Source of the DNA: Geminicoccus roseus DSM 18922
GTDB lineage: Bacteria; Pseudomonadota; Alphaproteobacteria; Geminicoccales; Geminicoccaceae
DNA: 64,000 nucleotides
Assembly (NCBI RefSeq): GCF_000427665.1
Contig: NZ_KE386572.1
Coordinates: 1,822,196-1,886,195, forward strand
Direction: 5' to 3'
This document shows positions 9,693 through 17,313 of this stretch, piece by piece (position 1 is the stretch's first letter; each line of letters opens with the position of its first letter). The notes below the pieces were generated by a model that was given only the letters and a program-made list of their open reading frames with translations, was not told the DNA's origin and did not search any database. The position numbers were made by a program, and so were the translations under genes.

Positions 9693-10262
9693 ATGTCGGG
9701 TAAGCTTTTGCTGGGCTTGGCAGTGTCCGCTGCCATTGGGTTGGGTGTCTCTGCCATGCCCGCTCAGGCGGACAATGGACCCAACTATCATCCGCCAAAG
9801 CATTATAAGCCCTATTACAAGGTGACCAAGGGCTGGCTGGACAAGCGGTACTGCCAGGCGGTTGTCGAGAATGCAGTAAAGCAGAAAGTTGTCGGCGCCG
9901 CACATCTCAAAGTCATCACCAAAGACTATTATGATAAGCACGACGAATCTGACAAAAATAAATATCACGATTACAAGCATAAATACCCAAAGAAGGAAAA
10001 GGTGACGATAATCTGCAGGTTCGCCCCGTATCGTCCGATCCTTGTTGGCTATGTCAAGGATAGCGTGGAATTCCCCTGCTACCAAAAAAACATCGTCAAG
10101 GGATATCCTAATTATACTGAAGATAGTTTTGCCGAGATCGATACCAAGAAGGTCAAATACAAGGGTCGGTATTACAACTTCATCAAGAAGGTTCTCCTGA
10201 AGTGCACCTTCGAAAAGCCGTACGAGCCGCGGCACAACTACCCGAGGAAGGATAAGGATTGA
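9693..10262 (+). CDS. Secreted Lys/Tyr/His-rich protein of unknown function
   Basis: No family recognised. I start at the ATG at 9693 because AGGGAGAGAG lies just ahead; a GTG at 9648 is in frame but has no such site. The 189-residue product begins with a clear signal peptide (MSGKLLLGLAVSAAIGLG... cleaved after MPAQA, about residue 26). The mature part is unusually basic and aromatic: HYKPYYKVTKGWLDKRY near the start, then clusters such as KDYYDKHDESDKNKYHDYKH. Several Cys residues (CQAVV, ICRFA, PCYQ, KCTFE) could form disulfides. GC content is lower than in neighbouring genes and it sits after an AT-rich island, which fits foreign origin or fast evolution. Likely periplasmic or extracellular; role unknown. 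Confidence 0.8.
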   Translation: MSGKLLLGLAVSAAIGLGVSAMPAQADNGPNYHPPKHYKPYYKVTKGWLDKRYCQAVVENAVKQKVVGAAHLKVITKDYYDKHDESDKNKYHDYKHKYPKKEKVTIICRFAPYRPILVGYVKDSVEFPCYQKNIVKGYPNYTEDSFAEIDTKKVKYKGRYYNFIKKVLLKCTFEKPYEPRHNYPRKDKD

Positions 10263-10302
10263 TCCTCCAAACTTAGGTCCTTTGCCGAATTAACCATCAT
10301 GC

Positions 10303-10327
10303 CTGCCGTGGCTGGCCGCCGCGGCAG
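10303..10327 (+). terminator. Hairpin downstream of the secreted protein
   Basis: CTGCCGTGGC, a five-base loop and GCCGCGGCAG form a 10-pair stem with one G-T wobble, 41 bases past the stop at 10262. It is followed by GTATGTTCGTTTGTGG, a weak T-containing stretch. It plausibly ends the upstream transcript before the ABC-type gene at 10512. Confidence 0.5.
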
Positions 10328-10511
10328 GTATGTTCGTTTGTGGTGGCCGCTTCCAAGATCATAAAGGCTGAGGTGGTGGCCTTGCGGGCCTCGGTCCGAG
10401 AGAGGCTGGCGGCTCGAACTCTCCCTCGCTTGCCTTCCATCATTCGCTGCCGCTGGTATCCTCCCGCCTGGCGGGCTACGGTCTCGTTGCAACGGACCGG
10501 ACCTGAGAGCA

Positions 10512-13142
10512 ATGGAACCAACGATCTTCGGCTATATCCGGCGTCACAGCTGGAAAGAGCAGTTGATCGTCCTCGCCCTGACGCTGGCGTCGTTCCCTTT
10601 CCTGTACTGGTCGCTCGATCTTCCTAAAACAATCGTCAATGACGCCTTGGGGCGAGCCGACGAAGCTCATGACTTCTATGGCATTCACCTGGACAAGTTC
10701 GATTATCTTTTTGCGCTTTGCGGGCTCTTTCTTGTCCTTGTGCTGATCAACGGCATTTTTAAGTACATTATCAACGTCTATGCTGGCTTGGTTGCAGAGC
10801 GGATGCTGCGCCGGCTCCGTTACGACCTTTACTCGCAGATCCTGCGCTTTCCCCTTTCGCATATGAAGCGGGTCAGCACGGGCGAGATCGTGCAGATGAT
10901 CAATGCCGAGACCGAGGCGCTCGGCGGCTATATCGGCACGGCCCTGCAGATCCCCGCCTACCAGGGCGGGACCCTGCTGGTGATCCTGACCTTCATCTTC
11001 ATCCAGGATCCGGTGCTGGGCTTGGCAGCCGTCGCGCTCTACCCGATCCAGGCCTATTTCATCCCAAAACTGCAGCGCCGGGTGAATCTGCTCGGCAAGG
11101 AGCGGATCCGCCAGGTGCGGCGGCTGGCTGACCGGATCGCGGAGACGGTTGGCGGGGTGCGCGACCTGCGCGCCAATGATGCCACCCAATATGAGCGGGC
11201 GCGGATGAGCAAGGAGCTCAGCGTCGTCTACTACATCCGGTATCGGATATATATTCTCAAATTCATGATCAAGTTCATTAACAATTTCTTCGCGCAGATC
11301 GCGCCGTTCTTCTTCTTTTCCATAGGCGGCTACCTTGTCTTGACAGGGAACATCTCGCTTGGCGCAATCGTGGCTGTCCTTTCTGCCCATAAAGACCTCT
11401 CAAGTCCTTGGCGGGAACTCCTGGATTATTATCAGCTCATGCAGGATGTCCGGATCAAGTATGATCAGGTCGTTTCGCAGTTCCAGCCGCGTGGCCAGAT
11501 CGACGAGCGCCGGCAACTCGACGAGCCTTCCGGTGACCTGAAGTTCGAGGGCGAGATCGAGGCGCGGGGACTGGTGGTGCGTGACGACGAGGGCGATGCT
11601 CTCCTGGACAACATCACCCTCCGGCTTCCGCTCCCTTCGACCGTGGCGGTCCTGGGGCCGGGTGGCGGCGGACGAGAAGAGCTGACCATGACGTTGGCCG
11701 GCCTGATCCCGCCCGACAGCGGCCGCGTGACGGTAGGCGGCCAGGATCTGGCGCCGTTGCCGGATTCGGTGATCGGCCGCAGGATCGCGTTCGTCGGCTT
11801 CCCACCCTTCATCGGGTCGGACACGATCGAGGACAACCTGCTGATGGGTCTGCGCCATCGGCCGGTCCGCCCGTACCAGCCGCCACCGGAAGAGGAAAAG
11901 CGTCACAAGCGCGAGCTGATGGACACCGCGCGTGCCGGCAACAGCCCCTTCGAGTTCCAGGCTGACTGGATCGACTGGGCCGCCGCGGGTGTCACCGAGG
12001 AGAAGGAGCAGCTTCCGGCCCTGGTACGCATCCTCAAGGTCGTGCAACTCGACGCCGACGTCTACGGCCTAGGCCTGCGGGGCACGATCCGCCACGATCG
12101 CTTCGGCGACCTGCGCGACAAGCTCCTGGACGTCCGCATGGAGATGCGCAAGCGGCTGGAGGGCGACGAGTCGCTGGATCGCCTGGTCGAGCGGTTCGAT
12201 CCCGACCGCTATAACAGCAACGCGACGCTCGCCGAGAACCTGCTGTTCGGTGCACCGCGCGATGATCAGTTCCAGATCGACCGGCTGGCCGAGCACAGTT
12301 ATGTCCGCAAGGTCCTCGATCAGGTCGGGATCGCCGAGGAGCTGCGGCGGGTCGGTCTGGCGCTCGCCCGCACCATGGTCGAACTGTTCGCCGACCTGCC
12401 GCCGGATCACGAGTTCTATCAGCAGTTCAGTTTCATCCGTGCTGACGACCTGCCGGACTACCAGACTCTGGTCGCCCGGGCGGACCCGAACGAGTTGGAC
12501 CGGCTGGACGAGTCAGATCGCCAGCGCCTGCTGGCACTGCCATTCAAGCTGATCAACACCCGCCACCGGCTCGGCCTGATCACGAAGGAGCTGGAGGACA
12601 AGCTGGTGGAGGCCCGCAAGGTCTTCCGGCAGAACCTCCCCGCTGATCTTGCCGCAAGTGTCGCCTTCTTCGAGCCCGATGCCTACAACGACGCGGCCTC
12701 GGTCCAGGACAACGTGCTTTTCGGCAAGATCGCCTACGGCGCAGCCCAGGCACCGGTCCGGATCGCCGCCCTGATCCGCCAGCTGCTCGAGGAAGCCGGT
12801 CTGCGCGAGCGGATCATCGAGGTCGGCCTGTCCTTCCCGTGCGGACCTGGTGGGGGGCGCCTGAGCCTGGCGCAGCGCCAGAAGCTGGCGCTTGCCCGGG
12901 CGCTCCTGCGTCGCCCCGAGGTGCTGATTCTGCACGAGGCTGCGACCGCGATCGACGCCTCGGAGCAGAACGAGTTCGTCAGGGGCATCCTGGAAGCAAT
13001 GTCCGGCCGGACCGTGATATGGTCGCTGGCGCGGGCGGATCTCGTCGGCCTGTTCGAGCAGACGATCATGCTGGACAAGGGCAAGGTGATCGACGCCGCC
13101 AAGCAGACGCAGGATGCCCAGCCGCAGGAGGCCGAGGCATGA
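10512..13142 (+). CDS. ABC exporter-like protein with degenerate, insertion-bearing nucleotide-binding domain
   Basis: An 876-residue half-transporter. Residues about 15-320 are an ABC exporter membrane domain (about six helices, with RLRYDLYSQILRFPLSHMKR and STGEIVQMINAETE typical of exporters). The nucleotide-binding domain starts near 345 but its catalytic motifs are altered: Walker A position reads LGPGGGGREELT at about 381-392 (no Lys, no Ser/Thr), the Q-loop region reads FVGFPPFIGS (no Gln), Walker B reads VLILHEAATAID (Asp to His, Glu kept) and the H-loop position lies in VIWSLARAD (no His). The signature is partly kept as LSLAQRQ near 785. Nearly 300 residues are inserted between Q-loop and signature, within which the motif following the Q-loop (DNLLMG) recurs twice as ENLLFG and DNVLFG. 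First gene of a coupled set with a cyclic-nucleotide sensor and a cyclase. Probably not an ordinary ATP-hydrolysing exporter; regulatory or structural use of the fold is inference. Confidence 0.88.
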   Translation: MEPTIFGYIRRHSWKEQLIVLALTLASFPFLYWSLDLPKTIVNDALGRADEAHDFYGIHLDKFDYLFALCGLFLVLVLINGIFKYIINVYAGLVAERMLRRLRYDLYSQILRFPLSHMKRVSTGEIVQMINAETEALGGYIGTALQIPAYQGGTLLVILTFIFIQDPVLGLAAVALYPIQAYFIPKLQRRVNLLGKERIRQVRRLADRIAETVGGVRDLRANDATQYERARMSKELSVVYYIRYRIYILKFMIKFINNFFAQIAPFFFFSIGGYLVLTGNISLGAIVAVLSAHKDLSSPWRELLDYYQLMQDVRIKYDQVVSQFQPRGQIDERRQLDEPSGDLKFEGEIEARGLVVRDDEGDALLDNITLRLPLPSTVAVLGPGGGGREELTMTLAGLIPPDSGRVTVGGQDLAPLPDSVIGRRIAFVGFPPFIGSDTIEDNLLMGLRHRPVRPYQPPPEEEKRHKRELMDTARAGNSPFEFQADWIDWAAAGVTEEKEQLPALVRILKVVQLDADVYGLGLRGTIRHDRFGDLRDKLLDVRMEMRKRLEGDESLDRLVERFDPDRYNSNATLAENLLFGAPRDDQFQIDRLAEHSYVRKVLDQVGIAEELRRVGLALARTMVELFADLPPDHEFYQQFSFIRADDLPDYQTLVARADPNELDRLDESDRQRLLALPFKLINTRHRLGLITKELEDKLVEARKVFRQNLPADLAASVAFFEPDAYNDAASVQDNVLFGKIAYGAAQAPVRIAALIRQLLEEAGLRERIIEVGLSFPCGPGGGRLSLAQRQKLALARALLRRPEVLILHEAATAIDASEQNEFVRGILEAMSGRTVIWSLARADLVGLFEQTIMLDKGKVIDAAKQTQDAQPQEAEA

Positions 13143-13174
13143 GCATGGTTGCCGGCAAGAGGAGGATGCGTTGA
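13139..13174 (+). other. Possible 11-codon coupling mini-frame
   Basis: An ATG at 13139 overlaps the stop of the ABC-like gene (ATGA), runs 11 codons (MSMVAGKRRMR) and stops at 13172-13174, where its TGA overlaps the TTG start of the next gene (TTGA). It carries the AGGAGG-like site for that gene. It may simply be a spacer, but the double stop/start overlap would carry ribosomes from the ABC-like gene into the sensor gene. Too short to call as a protein. Confidence 0.35.
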
Positions 13175-13650
13175 GCCTGCAAGACGACGTGGACGTGCTG
13201 CGCGCGATTCCGCTGTTCGGCAAGATCGAGCCGGCAAAGCTCAAGCTCCTGGCCTTCACCAGCGAGCACCTGGAATTCGAGAAGGGCGAGACCCTTTTCA
13301 AGCAGGGGGATCCTGGGGACGCCGCGTACATCATCCTGGACGGCACCGCTGACATCCTGGTCGACACGCCGCGTGGGCCGGTCGCGGTGGCCCACCTGGT
13401 GCGCAATGACGTGGTCGGCGAGATCGCGATCCTCTGCGATGTGCCACGCACGGCGACCGTCGTCGCCGGCAGCAGGCTGGCCACCCTGCGGGTCGGCAAG
13501 GATGCGTTCTTCAACCTGGTCACCCAGTTCCCGCAGGTGGGAGTCGGGATCATGTCGGAACTGGCGCATCGCCTGCACCAGACCACGGTCAACCTGACCG
13601 AGGCGTCCACCAAGCTTCGCCAACTCGAACAGGAGGGGGGGCACGCTTGA
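13171..13650 (+). CDS. Stand-alone cyclic nucleotide-binding (CNB) domain protein
   Basis: A 159-residue protein that is almost entirely one CRP/PKA-type cyclic nucleotide-binding domain. It opens with LRAIPLFGKIEPAKLKLLA, has the beta-roll core (EKGETLFKQGDPGDAAYIIL) and the phosphate-binding cassette VGEIAILCDVPRTATVV with the ligand-contacting Glu84 and Arg93, so it should bind cAMP or cGMP. There is no DNA-binding helix-turn-helix; the C-terminus is a short helix (TEASTKLRQLEQEG). I use the TTG start at 13171 behind AAGAGGAGG; upstream in-frame ATG would overlap the previous gene deeply. Lying between an ABC-like protein and a cyclase, it probably transmits cyclic nucleotide levels to one of them. 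Confidence 0.88.
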   Translation: MSLQDDVDVLRAIPLFGKIEPAKLKLLAFTSEHLEFEKGETLFKQGDPGDAAYIILDGTADILVDTPRGPVAVAHLVRNDVVGEIAILCDVPRTATVVAGSRLATLRVGKDAFFNLVTQFPQVGVGIMSELAHRLHQTTVNLTEASTKLRQLEQEGGHA

Positions 13651-14864
13651 GCGTTCCTTCCACCATGCTCTGGCCGCTGCGGCGCAGCGCTGCGCTGGAC
13701 TGGTTCGTCCGCTTCAACCACGAGGAGCCTTTCCTCGACGATCTGTTTGCCCGGCTTTGCGAGAAGCTGGTCGACGATGGCCTGCCGGTGACACGGGCGA
13801 CGCTGCATGCCCGGGGCCTGCACCCCCAGTTCATCGGAGCGGCGATGATCTGGCGCAATGACAGCCGGCCGGTCCAGATGCGGATGATCACAAGGGCCGA
13901 CGTCGAGAGCGCCCAGTTCCAGAACAGCCCGATCAAGGCCCTATACGAGGGCGCCGACGGCGTGCGCCAGCGCCTCGACCTGCCGACGACCGGGCCGGAA
14001 TACGGGATTTATGGGGATCTGCGCGCGGCCGGGTTCACCGACTATGTCGCTCGGCCCTTGGTCGCCAGCGATGCGCGGCGCCATACCGTGACCTTCGCGA
14101 CCAACCGTGCCGGCGGATTTTCCACCGAGGACCTGTTCACCCTGGACGACCTGCTGCCGTTGCTGTCCATGGCGGCGGAAGCGCGCATCGGCCGGCGGAT
14201 CACCAAGACCATTCTGGAAACCTATGTGGGCAAGGAGGCCGGGCTGCAGATCCTGGCCGGCAACATCCGCCGTGGCGCGCACGAGGTGATCGATGCCGCC
14301 GTCTGGATCGCGGATCTCGCCCATTTTTCCGAACTGGCCGATCATGCACCGAGGGACGAGGTGCTGGGAGTCCTCGACACCTTCTTCGATGCGATGGGCA
14401 AGCCGATCCAGAGCCATGGCGGCGAGATCCTGAAATTCATGGGTGACGCGGTGATGTGCGTCTTCCGGCTCGACCGGCCGGAGGCGGGCAAGCGGGCCTT
14501 GATGGCAGCCAGAGAGGCTTATCGCGCCATGGAAGCCATCAACCAGGAGCGACGCGCCAACGGCTCGGAACCGCTGGGCTATGGCCTGGGGCTGCATCTG
14601 GGCGAGGTCATTTTCGGCAATATCGGCACCGAGAGCCGTCTGGACTTCACCGTGATCGGGCCGGCCGTGAACGAGGCGGCGCGCCTGGAGCGGCTGTCGC
14701 GCACGCTCGGCCGCCATGTGGTGATCTCCGATGCGTTCGCCGCCCATGTCGGGCGCCAGGAACTGATCCCGCTCGGTCAGCACCAGCTGCGCGGCCGTGA
14801 CATACCGATCGAACTTTTCGGGCTGCCCGAGGAAGAAGGGAATCCGTGGTCCTACGTCGTCTGA
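13647..14864 (+). CDS. Class III adenylate cyclase with N-terminal sensory region
   Basis: A 405-residue cytoplasmic protein. Residues about 1-190 are a soluble N-terminal region of the type seen in many rhizobial-type cyclases (AGFTDYVARPLVASD). The catalytic domain spans about 215-365. Metal-binding Asp223 is in VWIADLAHFS and Asp267 in FMGDAVMCVF; Lys263 and Asp333 occupy the base-selecting positions for ATP; Asn342 and Arg346 in VNEAARLE are the transition-state residues. It should therefore make cAMP. The TTG start at 13647 overlaps the preceding stop (TTGA) behind AGGAGGGG, so it is coupled to the CNB gene. Alternative: an ATG six codons in. The substrate assignment follows from family knowledge, not from any test. 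Confidence 0.92.
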   Translation: MSVPSTMLWPLRRSAALDWFVRFNHEEPFLDDLFARLCEKLVDDGLPVTRATLHARGLHPQFIGAAMIWRNDSRPVQMRMITRADVESAQFQNSPIKALYEGADGVRQRLDLPTTGPEYGIYGDLRAAGFTDYVARPLVASDARRHTVTFATNRAGGFSTEDLFTLDDLLPLLSMAAEARIGRRITKTILETYVGKEAGLQILAGNIRRGAHEVIDAAVWIADLAHFSELADHAPRDEVLGVLDTFFDAMGKPIQSHGGEILKFMGDAVMCVFRLDRPEAGKRALMAAREAYRAMEAINQERRANGSEPLGYGLGLHLGEVIFGNIGTESRLDFTVIGPAVNEAARLERLSRTLGRHVVISDAFAAHVGRQELIPLGQHQLRGRDIPIELFGLPEEEGNPWSYVV

Positions 14865-15568
14865 TTCGCGGGCTGGGCTATGACCTGGTCAAGCGTGGCA
14901 AGACCCGCGATGTCCACGATCAACTGGTCGGCGCCATGCACATGAACGCGATCGATGCGGTCCTGGACGTGGGCGCCAACGAGGGGCAGTACGGCCGACG
15001 CCTGCGCCGGCATGGCTGGTACGGCCCGATCGTCAGCTTCGAGCCCCAGACGGACGTCCATGCCCGATTGATGGAGGTGGCGGGCCGCGACCGGGACTGG
15101 ATCGTGGCGCCTCCCATGGCGCTGGGTGCCGAGGATGGGGTCGCGGTCCTGGAATGCTCCGCGGAAAGCGACATGAGCTCGCTCCTGCCGCAGAACCCGA
15201 CGCTGCAGAAGATCTCCCCCAGTTCGGCGGTGACCGCCAGCGTCGAGGTGCCCCTGCACAGGCTGGACGGGCTGCCGCAGCTCTGCAGCGAGCGATTTTC
15301 CAGGATGCTGCTCAAGGTCGACGTTCAGGGCAGCGAGATGGATGTCCTGGAAGGTGCCGCCGGAATTCTTGACCGGATCGTCGGGATCCAACTGGAGACT
15401 GCGCTCGTACCGCTCTATGTGGGAGAGCAAGGCTTCCGCACCGTCCTGGATCGTCTTGACGATCTGGGCTTTGACTTGCACCTGCTGATCCCGGGCTATT
15501 ACGAGCGCAAGCTTGGCCGTCAACTTCAGGTCGACGTGGTGGCGTTCCGGGATGGCAGGGCGACCTGA
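14846..15568 (+). CDS. FkbM family methyltransferase
   Basis: A 240-residue S-adenosylmethionine-dependent methyltransferase of the FkbM family. The SAM-binding motif I is LDVGANEGQYGRRL near residues 36-49; an acidic post-I residue occurs in IVSFEPQTDVHARL; the family-typical LLKVDVQGSEMDVLEGA follows at about 155-171, then IQLETALVPLYVGE. GTG start at 14846 lies inside the cyclase gene (19-base overlap) behind GGAAGAAGGG, so translation is coupled. FkbM enzymes usually O-methylate sugars or small molecules; the substrate here is unknown. Its overlap suggests it belongs to the same transcription unit as the cyclase cassette. Confidence 0.88.
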   Translation: MVLRRLIRGLGYDLVKRGKTRDVHDQLVGAMHMNAIDAVLDVGANEGQYGRRLRRHGWYGPIVSFEPQTDVHARLMEVAGRDRDWIVAPPMALGAEDGVAVLECSAESDMSSLLPQNPTLQKISPSSAVTASVEVPLHRLDGLPQLCSERFSRMLLKVDVQGSEMDVLEGAAGILDRIVGIQLETALVPLYVGEQGFRTVLDRLDDLGFDLHLLIPGYYERKLGRQLQVDVVAFRDGRAT

Positions 15569-15662
15569 TCTCTGGCCAGCAAGATAGGGATCATTTCGCC
15601 CCGTTGCAGTAGGATCGGCCACGGGCCCACCAGGCGCAAGCCGACCAACCGGATGAGTAGCA

Positions 15663-16352
15663 TTGTCGACATTCAGCGTTCCGCCGATCCATCCCAAGGG
15701 TTGGCCCTTCGTAGCCGGCTTCTTCGTCATTGCGGTGATGCTCGGCTTTGTCTGGGGACCCCTGTTCTGGATCGGCCTGATCCTGACCCTGTGGTGCGCC
15801 TATTTCTTCCGTGATCCGGCACGGACGACGCCCGTCGATCCATGGCTGGTTACCAGCCCGGCGGACGGGCTGGTTGTCCAGGTCGGCATGCGCAAGCCGC
15901 CGCCGGAACTGGGCGTGGACCTGGAGCCACGCTGCTGCATCGGCATCTTCATGAATGTGTTCGACGTCCATGTGAACCGCACGCCGGTGGCCGGCACGAT
16001 CACCCGACGTCTCTATCATGCAGGCAAATTCCTCAACGCCAGCCTCGACAAGGCGTCGGACGAGAACGAACGGATGTCCTGGGCGGTGCGTCCGCACGGC
16101 TATGCCGAGGAAGTCTTCCTGGTGCAGATCGCCGGGCTGGTGGCGCGGCGCATCGTGCCGTTCGTGGGAGTGGGCTCCAGCGTCGAGGCCGGCGAACGGG
16201 TCGGCCTGATCCGATTCGGTAGCCGCTGCGACATCTACCTGCCGCCCGGCCTGATCCCCAGGGTGCTGGTCGGGCAGCGCTGCATCGCCGGTGAGACGGT
16301 CCTGGCCGATGGCGCCGCGACGTACCCAGCCCGGAGCGGAAGGGTCAGCTGA
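15663..16352 (+). CDS. psd: Phosphatidylserine decarboxylase proenzyme (short type)
   Basis: Converts phosphatidylserine to phosphatidylethanolamine at the inner membrane. The 229-residue product is the short bacterial form. N-terminal hydrophobic stretches (FVAGFFVIAVMLGFVWGPLFW) anchor it; core motifs are YFFRDPARTTP, SPADGLVVQVG and MNVFDVHVNRTP. Self-cleavage to give the pyruvoyl group should occur between Gly186 and Ser187 in IRFGSRCDIYLP. The only usable start is TTG at 15663 because a stop lies in frame just upstream, and GGATGAG precedes it. The stop shares one base with the pssA start, a classic psd-pssA pair. Function is confident. Confidence 0.96.
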   Translation: MSTFSVPPIHPKGWPFVAGFFVIAVMLGFVWGPLFWIGLILTLWCAYFFRDPARTTPVDPWLVTSPADGLVVQVGMRKPPPELGVDLEPRCCIGIFMNVFDVHVNRTPVAGTITRRLYHAGKFLNASLDKASDENERMSWAVRPHGYAEEVFLVQIAGLVARRIVPFVGVGSSVEAGERVGLIRFGSRCDIYLPPGLIPRVLVGQRCIAGETVLADGAATYPARSGRVS

Positions 16353-17203
16353 TGTTCAAGAGTCGCCGGATCCGCCGGGTCCGTAAGCCCCTGGGTGCGC
16401 GGCCGTTCTACGTCTTCGTGCCGAACCTGATCACGATCCTGTCCTTGTGCGCGGGTTTCACTGCCATCCGGTACGCGGCCGACCAGCGCTGGGAGTTGGC
16501 GGTCACGCTGATCGCGGCGGCGGTGGTGCTGGATGGACTGGACGGCCGCGCCGCACGGATGCTGAACGTGACGTCCAAGCTTGGCGCGGAGCTGGATAGC
16601 CTGGCCGACTCGCTGAGCTTCGGCATCGCTCCGGCGATGATCCTCTACTGGTGGTCCCTCCATGCCGTGCAGGGCCTCGGCCTGGCCATCGCGCTGTTGC
16701 TGGCGGTGTGCTGCGCATTGCGGCTGGCCCGTTTCAACACCCAGCTCGACGAACCGGAGCGCCCCCGCTGGACGATGTTCTTCTTCCAGGGCATCCCGGC
16801 TCCGGGCGGGGCGGTGATCGCGCTGACCCCGATCATGGTGAGCTTCGTGGTGGACAGCACCGTCTTCCGCCACTGGTCGGTGGTGGCCGTGGTTACCGTG
16901 TTCACTGCGCTGATGATGGTCAGCCGGGTGCCGACCTTCTCCATCAAGAAGTTCCGGATCGAGCCCGGCTGGCAGTTGCCTGCCCTGGTGGCCGGTGCCT
17001 TCGTAGCGGCCCTGTTCTTCGCGATGCCCTGGGCAACGATTGCGGGAGCCTGCGCCATCTATGTGCTCACGATCCCGTTCAGTATCGCCGCCGCGCGCAG
17101 GTTCCAGCGGCGTGATGGGCACGCAGTGCCGGCCCCTGAGGCGGCTGCGACCGATCAGGACGGCCAGATCGTGGACATGCCGCGGCGCAACCCGCACCCC
17201 TAG
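16352..17203 (+). CDS. pssA: CDP-diacylglycerol--serine O-phosphatidyltransferase
   Basis: Makes phosphatidylserine from CDP-diacylglycerol and serine, feeding Psd encoded immediately upstream. The 283-residue integral membrane protein has the CDP-alcohol phosphotransferase motif DG..AR...G...D...D at residues 64-86 (DGRAARMLNVTSKLGAELD), with Asp64, Asp82 and Asp86 as metal or catalytic residues. About eight hydrophobic segments follow (for example AVVTVFTALMMV, AGAFVAALFFAMPW). The start overlaps the psd stop by one base. The C-terminal 30 residues are hydrophilic. Confidence 0.95.
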   Translation: MFKSRRIRRVRKPLGARPFYVFVPNLITILSLCAGFTAIRYAADQRWELAVTLIAAAVVLDGLDGRAARMLNVTSKLGAELDSLADSLSFGIAPAMILYWWSLHAVQGLGLAIALLLAVCCALRLARFNTQLDEPERPRWTMFFFQGIPAPGGAVIALTPIMVSFVVDSTVFRHWSVVAVVTVFTALMMVSRVPTFSIKKFRIEPGWQLPALVAGAFVAALFFAMPWATIAGACAIYVLTIPFSIAAARRFQRRDGHAVPAPEAAATDQDGQIVDMPRRNPHP

Positions 17204-17313
17204 GTGTTTTGCGGACGGAGCGTTCGGGGACGCGACGCAGGCTTGCGCGTCGTGTGCTTCATAGTCACCTTCCAGGGCCAAGAGGGCGTATTCCTCAGGC
17301 GGGAGAAGGTGTC

